Source: Amblyornis subalaris
Taxonomy: Eukaryota > Chordata > Aves > Passeriformes > Ptilonorhynchidae
NCBI GenBank assembly: GCA_018881555.1
Contig: JACAXG010000074.1
Coordinates: 1,867,081 to 1,931,080, forward strand
Reading direction: 5' to 3'
Length of the DNA stretch: 64,000 bases
Shown: in pieces, positions 1-10,977 of the stretch
How the letters are laid out: each line of letters begins with the position of its first letter
Numbering within the stretch: position 1 is the first letter of the stretch
Program-made: the position numbers and the translations under genes
The notes under the pieces: model-generated
What the model was told of the DNA's origin: nothing
Database searches by the model: none
Seen by the model: the letters and a program-made list of their open reading frames with translations, nothing else

Positions 1-49
1 GGTGTCATGCTATTGTAAAGCATTGACCTTCACAAATTAAGGCACTTAC

Positions 50-112
50 CAGGGAACTGTTTACAGTGGTATCTGTTGTACAAGCAGCAAAATAACCTTC
101 AGCATCTGCAAA
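50..112 (-). CDS. SLC35F5: SLC35F5 coding exon 4
   Basis: 63 bases, 21 codons, too short to stand out as an open frame. The acceptor is AATTAG|TTTGC and the donor CTG|GTAAGT. It encodes [20 protein letters not shown] plus Leu, matching the family except for one conservative change (Val where I recall Met in human). It continues the hydrophilic loop after span 2. The next exon is outside the window. Confidence 0.94.
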
Positions 113-3100
113 CTAATTACAGAACTTTAAATATAATAAACTATCAAGACAAAGTTGTTAGTAACTGAAATTTTTGAAGAGTAAGTTTTTTTATTATTTT
201 TGCTGTAATTCTGTCACAATTCCCTGTCTCCCCTCAGCCCTCCTCTCCAATACCAAGGGCGTACAAGTCCAATAAATAATTTCAGTATTTCCTTGTACCT
301 CTTAAAGAACCCCACTGATTTCAACTACCCAGGTATGAATGCAGAATGAGGCTGTTAGAATGCACAAAACCTGTAAAGTTTAGTCTTAGTGACACATTCT
401 TCACTGAACGATTGTGGATCTACTAAAAACAAGCTGCTTCTCTCTTCATTTGATCAAAACAAAGTTCCTTTTCCTCTTCCTTTCTGCACCTTATCAAATC
501 CATGTTCCCTGACCTGCAGCTTGCTGTTCTACCTCTTAGCAAATCTATTAAACAAAGCCTCTAATGGGAAAGAGAACTTAAAAGTAAGGTGTGAGTGTTT
601 ACCCAAGCAATCATGATTGAAATAAAACCCTATAAAGATATTTTTTCCAGATTAATAAACACAAGACATTTTAAAGGCACTTNCAATAATTATAGAGTTG
701 AATATTTAACTACAGTCCTTCGGGGGAAGGAATCTTCTAACTGCACACGGCAGTCCTGTCTGCACTGTTCTTTTGAAAAGGAGACATNATGAAATTCCAA
801 TAGCAGCGTCATGAGTGCCACACACAACATGTGACAGACTGGGCACTCTTACTCATTGCATTCCAGTTCATATTTCATTACTGTTGGTACAGAAACTGCA
901 AGTTCCGTTTATTGCCCAATTATCTTGTGACGATTCTGAACAACATGAAGACTAACACGTGCCATACTATGCACAGACACTCGGTACTAAAGGCTGACCT
1001 AGCAAAAATTATATCAAGATAGCAGCCAACTCTAAATGCCCTATGTGTTTAACTCAAGAATTAAAAAAAAAACAACAAAAAACTTTCTTTGGTTTTGTTC
1101 TTTGTGTTTTGTCTTGGTTTTTTATAAAAATACTTTAGCTTAAAGTCATGTAACACTTTCAATATGTTATGCCTACAACTGTCACTATCAGTGAAGTCTA
1201 ACATATCCAGAAAATCTGAAGTCAGTTCCTTTCACACAAGCTATTTTCTATGAAGACATGTTGATTAACAGCATGTTCTTGGATCCCATTTTCTGTTCTT
1301 TTAATGCCAGATGAATATCAGGCNGAATGCCTTACTGCTTCCTGACGGCTGCTGTTCAGCATTCTGAAACACTGGCACAGAAAAACTGCTCTTCCCAGCA
1401 TCTCTTAATTCCCTTGGAAAAAAATTCTTTCAGTCATATAACAATAATTTTAGACTCTAGCACAAACTATGCCTAATTCTAAAATGGGCAACAGAAGTCA
1501 CTCGTGAANAAAGGCTATAAAAAACTAGTATTAACAACAACAAAACCATAATTCTATCACCCCTACTAAACATAATTTTAAAACCCTCAAAACTTCTTGG
1601 CAAGCAGGGCATAGCTGTGCCAGAGACAAAAAGAGTCAGTACTGAAAATCAATTACAAAGTCCAGGTTCTGATTCCATCAGTTACAGATGTTGGGGAAGT
1701 TAAAGGGAACCAAGAGCCAACAGTGGTGAGGTTCGTAAGCTCTTGTTAAAAGGAATTTCCCTCTGCGACTGTCCAGGACACAATGCCAGGCTGCATGGGC
1801 CAACGGTGTGGCCCAGCAGAGCATTTCTTACAACTCCTGACACATCTCACATTGCCTTTTCTTGCCTTTCATCCTTTCACATGACAATCATTATGACTGC
1901 CATGTCTTCCTGTGTCATGATTCAGTTTACATCTCAAATATGTAAACTTTGNTCTTCTCTAGTCCCTATTTGAAGGGGTCTTTTTCTGTACAAACTTAAA
2001 CAAATATCACAACATTTACAGAGTTACAATACTTACAAAAGCTGCATGCCTTCCACGAAAGCCACGAGTACACTGCTGCCTCCATGGTTTCCAAACAATA
2101 AATCCCAAGAGGTATAGAACAAACATGGATGTTTTTGCAAACGTACTGAAAAAAGGTTTGTTGTACTTTGTAAAAACATACTGTGGAAAGAAAATAGTTG
2201 CAGTATCCAAAATTACCAAATAGGTGTGAATTCACAAAATGAATGAACAGATCTAAGTGTACAGTCCAGAACAGTTTGGTTCCCAAAATAACAGCTGTGA
2301 GTATTGGCATGGATGACCAAAAGAACCAAGTGGCCCTACCTGTTCNGGGGGAAGCCTCTCCCAAGCTATCTCCAGTGCCAACAAGGAGGCACTGAGCCTT
2401 TTTGTAAGATACAAGTAGCTTTTCTCCAGTGGCACTGTATCTCACCAGGCAACATATTTACATGCTACTGAACTCAAACAGGACTGAGAATACATTTAGA
2501 CACAAATATTTTCTAAATTAAAGACCACTTTTATAAGCAATAACATAGTAATCATAAATTAACATTTCAGTATCAACAGTGATTCCATCAGCTCATTGCA
2601 AAAACTGTTTCATTAATATAACAACATGTTAAGCACAAATATTTGTATATGCTTAGTTTCAAAACTGATATAGAACATAACTTAATGACAGTTCAGAAAC
2701 CTGAATTTGATCAGAACTTATTACAAACTCAATCTGCATTGCTAAAACTCTAAGTCCTAAAACTTAACATGAAGTAAATACCACAACAGTTTCAATATGG
2801 TGAGTAAATGAACTAGATGCAATTACAGGGCTAAACTCCATGACCTGAGCCCTTTCATCCTGGACTTCCGGATGTTCTGAACTATAANTCACATAGCACC
2901 CAACCTGCCATGTTACAGTTCATTTACTTCTTTTTGGGAAACACATGGGCATTATTTTAATCAATATGGCAATAAACAAAATGAACTNTCTAATTACAGT
3001 ACATAGTTATGAGTTTATGCTGTGTAATTTTAAAGCCATCAGTAACACCTTCTGTCTCAGAAGAAACAGGCACTGAGTTGAGCTTCTTTGTANCTTTTAT

Positions 3101-6100
3101 TGGATTCAGGCAGGTGCACCAACCCAAAGGGTATCACCTTCCCTGTACTGGTGGTTAAACATTACACAACAACACACGCAGAGTGTTGGAGNGACCATGT
3201 TTCTGCTGCACCTTTCTCTTTCATTTCCCCTCTAAGATGCGTGGAGCACTACTTACAGAAGTGAGTTCTGAAGAGGCCACCCAGATCACGTCAACCAGGA
3301 GGAGGATGACAATTCCTAGAGCCATTCTCCTGCGCTGAGCAGATGAACTGCTCTGGGAGCTCATCCGGTTCATGATAAAAACCCACACCATTTGGAACCT
3401 GGGCAACAGAGATACACAAATACAACACAAAAGATTACAGTGACACACCAAAAAATAGGCAGTCGGGGCAGGTGTTTCATATATCTGGACAGGACCCAAT
3501 ATACAAGGACACACAGACCTGTGCTCGTTAAAAAGCAGATCTTTGACAGATCTTGCAGGAAATTTTCAGAGACGTTAGGGACAACTAGAAAGTAAATCTT
3601 GACTTTTCAAAAGTTTATCAACTGAAGCAAGCAAAAGTAGGTAAAATATACAATGCCTTTTTGGAATTTTTACGCTACAAGTTCTGCAAAATTTGAAACC
3701 CCAATGTTTTGGTAAATTCAGATACCTGACAGTATAAATTAGATTGATGTGCTGTATCAAATGTCAGAAACATGTTTAAAGTTAGAGGCATTCAACAAAC
3801 ATTTTTGAAGACACAGGAGTACATTTGAGTAAATTATGATCCCTCAAAACAAGAGAGGATTCAAGGGAAAAAAAAGGAATAATTATTGTAAACTTAAAAA
3901 AGCAGACTACACATGTAGTTGAATTCAAAAAGAACCATACAGCTATTTGGTAATTTATGATATACAGGCATGAACCAATTCTAGTGAAAATCTACCAAAA
4001 ATCCGCTAATGCTACTAGAAGGGAATTCAGATTTGTGACACAGCTTTACCATTGCCCATTGGAAGGTCTAAATTTATGGCAGGCCTAAATTTAGGAAAAC
4101 TTTCAATTATATTACTAAAAAGCTTCAAATACAAGTGACAGAGACTGATGACTCATTCATTCCTCTACTTGTACCAGAATCTTTTACAAACTCTCTAATG
4201 AATGTCAGTGAGGCATGTATGTGGTATTTCTAAGATTAACATTAACTTATTTATACATNTATTTTAAGAACCAATTTATTAAGAGTTAATTAACTACAGG
4301 TTACATATCTTACCACAAACTCAAACACAATCTTTGGGAGAACTGCTCAAGGAACTGCAATCCAAGTCACCTTTACAAAGCAGCTGCTGACTTTCACAGT
4401 AAATAAAGGTGATCTACTTTGCTAATTCAGTTTGGTGAATTTGAATTGAACTTTGTTTTTTCCATGTGTTAACATACAAATACTTGCTGTCTTTTCATTA
4501 TTTAAAAATTATTCATGAAAGAGACAGTGCAATTATGTCCTCAGCAAGAAAGTTACACTTCTTTTTTCCAAAGCAGCCTGTTCCTCACATTAATGATTTA
4601 AATGCCCAGATATGCACAAGTGCACTGGAGATCACAGCACTGTTTCCTGCTTTTACTCTCCTTTGCAATACAGTCCCTGCCATGTTCAAATCTTTACACT
4701 TTTTCCTACATTGCTTAAATTTTTCTTTCAAAAGAAAAATGAACAGGCAGAGTTCCTGAAGCATAATTANATCACTAGATCTATGCTGATATATTCCAAG
4801 TGTGGGCATCAGTTCTGGATAATTACTCTGCTTTTCTGATAAAATGGTGGGACTGACAAAAGAAAGCAGGAGTCTAAGTAAGAAGGGGCAAAGCTATGGA
4901 AGTCTCAGCAAGGAATTACAGTTTTTACCTGATACAGAATAAAGGAGAAAACATTTGTTCTCAAAGAGAGAGTAAATAAGTGTATTATCTTAAACTCCAG
5001 CAAACTAACATAAAGGTTTTCAGGCTTGAAAACTTACAAAGATTTTTTCAGTTTTTATGAATTGGTCTAACTGATACCACATATTATACTCTACAAACTT
5101 TGCCTTCATTTTATTAGGACTAATAGCCTACCAGCCATTACATGAAGTTATATTATATACAGCCTAAAAATTGCTCCTGTGTTTGCAGAATATGCAGCTA
5201 AAATGGAAGCTGGGCATAAAAGGTTCCAAACAAGCTGGAAGGAAGAAATCTCATTCCTGTCAGGAATTCCATGCATAACACATGGACAGTAGTAAAGAAT
5301 ACTGGAAATGGAAATCTACTGCAGCCTTCCAGCAGTTATGTGCTGCAGGTAGGAGGGGAGAGGTAGCTGGAGACAGCAGAGAATGGCAGCAGCCTGATCA
5401 ACGGGACATCTCCACATCAGATGCTCACTCACACCTACAGCTCTGCTGTTCTCACCACAAACTGCTTCAAAGCACACAGCACATCCACTCTGTGAACAGA
5501 GATCATGCACAGATAATGTTCACATTCTACAGTTGCTTAATCTTGTACTCAGCTTGTCTGCATTAGGCTGGTACAAATCCCTTGCTCTAAAATCCCTCAA
5601 AAGCAGCGAGGTAAAGGATGATACAATACCCAGAACTTCTTAGATAAGAGGTTGCATCTAAAGTTATTCACAGTCTATGTACACATTACACTATTTCTTC
5701 TGTCTCTTTGATAAGTAGATGTTAAAATTCTAAATAAAGAGCCCATAATTACGCCTCGAAGTTGGAAGTTTTTATACGTTACAGTAAGAGCAGCTATTAC
5801 TCTCTCATCTGACTAGAAAGTGTCTGCTTAACACTTCTGTGTGCCTGATAGAGCCCTTTGCTTCATTCCTCCCTAACAAGACAAAAGGCTTAACAAGAAA
5901 AGGTGACTACAAACCACAGCACCATCACTTTCAAGCTAAGAGCTGACTAAAAAAGTTACAAAGCAGCAATACTAAAATGCGTCTAATGTTCAGCAGAAAA
6001 TCAGAAGCCTACTGAAACATATATACTAAGTTTTAGGACAGCATTAAAACCCTGTAAAACATCACACAAAATGCAAAGACAGATTGAAACTACTATTTTG

Positions 6101-9100
6101 AGAAGTTTTAGAGAGACACANTATCCCACTTATTAACAGTTCTCATAAACTTGCAATGAAATACAATTCCACATTTTTTTCTATGTTTGGCTTCTGCACA
6201 TTAAGGGCAATATGCTCTGATAGAAATGAACACACAAGGACAAGATCTACTTTTCTCACACTTACCTTTCACAATTACTGTAAAAAAGAAACAAAAGTGC
6301 TGACTAACGAACTTCACACTTCATGTCAAAGTGAAGACAGTCTCCTAAAAAGAAAACAAAAAAAAGTAAAGTGTGAAACACTGTGTGTATAAGTATATTG
6401 TGCAGCTATCTTTGCAAAATATTGTCTACAGTTTCAAGTTCCACAAGTGACTGCTGCAGCTCAAGTCCTGAGTGTTGGGGTCATACAGATCTAGAACACG
6501 AAGAATCAGTGTGAATCAAAAATGCCAACAGGACAGCCCTGAATTACAAGAAAACAGGATTCTTTACTGCTTTTGATATTTCAAAGAACATGATCCCTTC
6601 GTTATTGACTATAGGAGGTTCACATGAGAAACGAGAACCTGCTGATGTCAAGTTCTGATTTTTAAGTTATGCAGAGAAAGGCCCTGTTTCTAAAGTCTAC
6701 ATTCCTAAGCAAAGAATTTAAGCATCAGAACTAGGAAGGTAATGGAAGAACATATAGGCTTGTTGGCCTTAAAATAATCTACAAAGATAAGGCACCTCCA
6801 TGTTATGTCTTGTGGAAGTCCAATATCTTTCCTTAATTGGATACAGCATTACTACTGTATTAAAACAAAACAAAACACCACCTTACCTAAAACTTCTTTA
6901 TATTTTAATTTTTAAACTCAGATCCTATAAACGCATTCAGTAAAATCCACTTTAAAAGCATTATATTGAAAAAGAAATGCTATACATAAGGGGCCAGAAG
7001 ACATATAGCTGAAATAGAAATGATGGTTTAAAAGTAAATATCATATTCTACTCTATTAAATAGAGCCGAAACTTCAGCATGTTTGCCTTTTGTTTCCATT
7101 ATTAGGAAATAAATTTGCTTTCCATGTGGTGTAACTTTCAACATACCAGTGGAAATTTGACATTTAAAGGAATGTTCATTTAAAGGCATTTCTTAATATC
7201 ATTATAATTTTCAGCAAANAGCACGAAAATATTTTAAAGTCTTTTTTAAAATTTATTTACCATTTCAACAGTCTTGGAGTTGGTGCTGTCATCCTGCAGA
7301 ACCATTTTTCAGCCAGCTACATGAAGATCTTCTGAAAAATAAACATTAAAAATTTTCTGGTCAGGACACCGTACTCTGATTTTAAAATGCTGCAGTATCC
7401 TAGATCATGTAAGCAGAGCCACCACTTTAATTTATGATACCAAAAAAATATTAAAAGATGGTCTCACTGTGTAATTTACAGTGCATGTTCACACAGCTGA
7501 CTGCACTGAAGCCAACAGGCTCAGCAGCCTGTCCAACCCTGCCGTTCTGAACGTGCACCAAGCAGCTTCTGAGGGCAGGATGTATAACTGCACCATTGAT
7601 ACCTCATGTGCAATCTTATTGGGATAGAACCAAATGTTTCTTTGTGCAGATTATTTCCACATTAAAAGTTCCACCCGAAAAGAGAAAATCACATGAAATT
7701 CATAAACTTTTATTGCACTGATAATTAGGGAAGAGAACATTGTAAGTCAAAGAACTGCCAAATCATTGCAAAACAGAAGTATTGCTGTTTTGGCTGCACT
7801 ATGAGGAAAACACACGGCCTGTTTCTGCCCCTCCCACCACCAAAAAAATGAAAAAAACTACAAGAATGACAAAAGACACAGAACAGCAGCTCAGTCACAA
7901 ACCATGGTGCAAGCAAGTCAACTGGAAACTCTTCCTTGTATTTACTCAAGATTATTTCATATACAATTTGAAAGACAACATATCAAGATAAGGCTTGCAA
8001 GCAAAATAAATGGGTTTAGTTTTTCCAGTCAGACCAGCTGCTCCAACAATACAAGTTCTGGGATACAACCTCCTCCCCCTTTTAACGTGTTCTGCCATCA
8101 GCTGACTCTTGTTTCATATTTGATTGCCTTTGAGATAAGAGAAACAGAGACGCTGCTTTCACTTTAACCAGAAAAAAAAGCTGAAAGTAAACTGATTTAC
8201 ATTTATATGTCAAAATCTGCAAGCATATATTAAAGCAACGTTAATCTAACACAACTCTGACCTCCACTCAACTTCCAAAGGGTGTCAGGAGATGACAGCA
8301 AAGGCAAGAATATTCAGGAGAGATGGAAAGGTGAGCCTTATGCTACAAGACTATTACATTCACTACAGCCCTCTCATTTTTACTCCAAGAAAGTTTCGTG
8401 TAGGATCTGTAGAATATAATGAAGCAAAAGATCTAAAAAAGCAACCAAGTTTTCCATGTCAGTATTGAGTGCTGCAAGTAGAGATCACTGTTCCTATCTA
8501 AATAAGAAGTTACACAAGACCAAAGCTTGCACAGAAAACACATGAATTTTATTACCAAAGTAAGATAATTTAGCTTAACATAAANAGATGTTTTAGGAAT
8601 CTGGTGGTGCACAATGTAACAGTCACACTATCAAATTGTCATGGCACAGCTGGATCCTCGTATCTAAGGAATAAAAAGAACACAAATGTTTGAATGTTTT
8701 CATGAATAAAATGAAAAAGTCTCCTATTCAGCTCTTACTAAAAACTCACNAGACAATGCTACAAACAAATTTTCCTATCTAGAACTAGTAATGCAGGGTA
8801 TTAATCTGTTTTGTACTTCAGAGCCCTTACCAGCTACCAGCCTACCCAAGCACACAGTTCTCAGTTTGTTCCTCCAGCACCCCCAGCAAGCCTGTGACCC
8901 TGCTGGACTTGAAGCCCGACTGCACTGAGTTAGAAACACCCAAGTTTCAGGTCTGCAGGGGAAGGTTGACAAGCAGAACAGACACTGACCACCTCCTTAT
9001 GCTCGTCCAGGAACATTAGGAGAAAAAACTCCATGTCAAGCTGCCAAGGCCTCTCTAAGCTTCACCATGTACAGAGAAATCTCTCAGCCACCAGTAGCTC

Positions 9101-10633
9101 CACATTTAACATCAGCTAAGGATTACAAATGACATCCATTTCACATGCTGCAGATCTAATCTTGTCTAGTGCAAGGACTAAACATATCGTGCTTTGTCAC
9201 AGGATATACAGACACAGATCCCTGATAAGAACCAGCACAGCAGCTTTCAACGCACGGCACTCTGGCAGCTGAAAGCTGAGCCTTCCGGGCAAGGTAGAAA
9301 TCGGTGAAATCACCGCACTCAGAGTGAATGGGGGTCTCCTCCTTCCTGCCGACATATATCCTTGGGGGAAAGTTAAGTGAACAAAAAGAAGGAAATGAGT
9401 AAGTCTCCTTAACGCACTCAGAGAAAAGTGGATGCCTGAGGAGAAAGGTATAAGGCTCAAGCCCTGGGGATTTTGCCCGAGAAAGAATGAGTGTGCTGCA
9501 CGGGCACCTAAAACACTGGAGACTGCAGGGGGAAAGGAAAGGGAGCCATAGCCCAAGCAGGGAAAGCACGGATCCCCTCAAACCCCCAGCGAGNCAGGAC
9601 CGTGGTGCCAGCTCGGAATCACAGAAGCAATTGCGTTGGAAAAGACCTCTGAGATCACCGAGTCCAACCTATGACCGAACACCACCGTGTCAGCCAGACC
9701 GTGGCACTCCCCCAGGCTTTTCTCAAACACCTTCCAGGGACGGTGACTCCACCACCTCCCCGGGCAGTTCATCCCAATGTTAATCGCCCTTTCTGTAAAG
9801 AAAATCTTCCCAATGTCAAACCTGAACCTCCTCAGGCGCAAATTAAGACTGTCCTCTTGTCCCGTCACTGTCGGCTGGGAGCCCGACCCCACCTGGCTAC
9901 ACCCTCCTGTCAGGGAGTTGTAGAGAGTGAGAAGGTCGCCTCTGAGCCTCCTGTTCTGCAGGCTGAACCCCCCCAGCTCCCTCAGCCACTGCNCACAGAA
10001 CTCGTGCTCCAGACCCTTCCCCAGCCCCGCTGCCCTTCTCTGGACACGCTCCAGCCCCTCAGTGTCTTTCCTGCAGCGAGGGGCACAGAACACGACACGG
10101 CCCTCGAGGGGTGGCCTCAGCAGTGCCGAGTACAGCGGCAGAACCCTTTCCCCGCTCCTGCCGGCCGCACTATCGCCGATACGGGCTGGCTCTGGGGAGA
10201 GCGGAACCCCTGCACACACCCCCAGCCCGGCCCGNGGGGCTCCCCCGAGGCGGGGAGCGGAGAGCGCGCTGCCCACACCGCTGTCACGGGCGGACGGGCC
10301 CGAGGGCCGGCGGGACACGGGTCACTCGCACACCCCCGGCCCGGGCGGGCACGGCCCCCCCGCCCGCGCCAAGGGGCAAAGTTCCCTCGCGGGTCTGGCC
10401 CCGCTCAGCCCCGCGGGGCCTCTCTCCCGCGGCACCCCTGCGGCGGCAGCGGCGGGACCCGCCCGTTCCCGTTCCTCTCCCCGCTCCCGGTACCTGAGGC
10501 CGCGCCGGGCCCGGCGCCCCCCGCGCTCCGTCCGGCGGCGGCACCGCCCGCCCGCGCCGGCCACCCGCAATCCATCCCCGAGCCCGCGAGCGACCGCCCC
10601 GCGCGCCCCGCCCCGCCGGCGGGCCGGGCCCAT
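50..10633 (-). CDS. SLC35F5: SLC35F5, solute carrier family 35 member F5 (5' part; coding exons 1-4)
   Basis: Partial gene on the minus strand. Four coding exons are visible: 10633-10494, 3398-3257, 2180-2037 and 112-50; the remainder lies left of the window. They join in frame (junction phases 2, 0, 0) into an N-terminal stretch of 163 residues. From about residue 50 onward this closely matches vertebrate SLC35F5 as I know it, including the segments [20 protein letters not shown] and [16 protein letters not shown]. The family belongs to the drug/metabolite transporter (EamA-like) superfamily, with about ten membrane spans; its substrate is not firmly established. Visible here are a basic N-terminus, membrane span 1 (about residues 73-92), span 2 (about 108-124) and the start of the hydrophilic loop (about 125-163). 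All introns are GT-AG. Exon 1 sits in a CpG island. Identification is firm for exons 2-4; the exon 1 start codon is inferred. Confidence 0.93.
113..2036 (-). other. SLC35F5: SLC35F5 intron 3
   Basis: Spliced out between coding exons 3 and 4. It is AT-rich, with short poly-A/T tracts near 1062-1080. No further exon, RNA gene or recognisable transposon was seen. Confidence 0.85.
2037..2180 (-). CDS. SLC35F5: SLC35F5 coding exon 3
   Basis: 144 bases, 48 codons, phase 0 at both ends; acceptor CCACAG|TATG and donor TTTT|GTAAGT. It encodes [20 protein letters not shown], then the hydrophobic [10 protein letters not shown] (second membrane span) and the cytosol-type [18 protein letters not shown]. 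It differs only slightly from the mammalian exon. Confidence 0.96.
2181..3256 (-). other. SLC35F5: SLC35F5 intron 2
   Basis: AT-rich intron with consensus GT-AG ends between exons 2 and 3. Nothing else was recognised. Confidence 0.85.
3257..3398 (-). CDS. SLC35F5: SLC35F5 coding exon 2
   Basis: 142 bases, one base plus 47 codons. The acceptor is TTGCCCAG|G and the donor TCT|GTAAGT. It encodes [10 protein letters not shown], a serine-rich stretch, the basic QRRRM, and the first membrane span [20 protein letters not shown], ending ...ELTS. This agrees closely with the SLC35F5 family sequence. Confidence 0.95.
3399..10493 (-). other. SLC35F5: SLC35F5 intron 1
   Basis: About 7.1 kb. It is mostly AT-rich unique sequence, becoming GC-rich from about 9.6 kb. 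A CR1 copy lies at 9615-10150. Positions 7261-7331 have splice-like ends on the minus strand but no through-reading frame. No coding exon homologous to SLC35F5 was seen inside, which supports the direct exon 1 to exon 2 splice. Confidence 0.75.
9615..10150 (-). mobile_element. CR1 LINE, 5'-truncated, with end of ORF2 and 3' tail
   Basis: Read on the minus strand, this encodes a decayed C-terminal part of CR1 ORF2. Recognisable pieces are [35 protein letters not shown] and [14 protein letters not shown], followed by the typical CR1 3' end (GAGGTCTTTTCCAAC... TTCTGTGATTCC). Frameshifts and an N show it is inactive. It lies in SLC35F5 intron 1, in the same orientation as the gene, about 350 bases from exon 1. 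Its 5' boundary in the GC-rich island is approximate. Confidence 0.9.
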
Positions 10634-10735
10634 CGACCCGCTCGGCCAGCGGCTCCACAGCCCTGTCCTGCCGCCCGGCGAGGAACCCGCGCCGGGAGGG
10701 GCTGCGGCGGGGACATCCTCGCACCCAGGCGCGTC
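10030..10735. promoter_or_regulatory. SLC35F5: CpG island over SLC35F5 exon 1 and presumed promoter
   Basis: A very GC- and CpG-rich block surrounded by AT-rich DNA, covering exon 1 and its donor site; its left part overlaps the 5' part of a CR1 copy. Housekeeping vertebrate genes usually start in such islands. No TATA box was seen. The transcription start is inferred to lie between about 10,640 and 10,735 on the minus strand. Confidence 0.75.
10494..10633 (-). CDS. SLC35F5: SLC35F5 coding exon 1 (inferred start)
   Basis: An ATG read on the minus strand at 10633-10631 opens 46 codons plus two bases (AG), followed by the donor CAG|GTACC. The next exon begins with G and then TTC CAA ATG, so the split codon is AGG (Arg). 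That gives ...[12 protein letters not shown], matching the position of TR-LQMVCVFIM in the human protein. The length (47 residues) is close to the corresponding human stretch, but similarity is weak: this exon is very GC- and arginine-rich ([12 protein letters not shown]...). The base at -3 of the ATG is T and +4 is G, a mediocre initiation context, so initiation at the downstream Met in exon 2 remains possible. Confidence 0.65.
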
Positions 10736-10977
10736 CCCGTCCTCGTCCTCATCCCCATTCCTATCCCCGTCCTCGTCCCCACTCCTATCCCTGTCCTCGT
10801 CCTCATCCCCGGCCTCATCTCCATCCCTATCTCTCTCCCCGTCCCTATTCCCGTTCCCATCCTCATCCTCATCCCCATCCTCATCCCACCCCCATGCCCA
10901 TCCTCATCCCCAATTTCAACCTATTCCCATCCCCACCTCATCCCTATTCCCGTCCCCGTCTCCATGCCCATCCCGTC
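10733..10977. repeat. Pyrimidine-rich minisatellite (imperfect 6/12-base units)
   Basis: About 245 bases of the plus strand are degenerate repeats of CCCCATCCTCATC-like and CCCCGTCCTCGTC-like units, almost without purines except for regular A or G spacers. In translation it yields artefactual PIPIPV- or SPSSSP-like repeats in several frames, none a real protein. It sits directly upstream of the SLC35F5 first exon. Confidence 0.9.
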
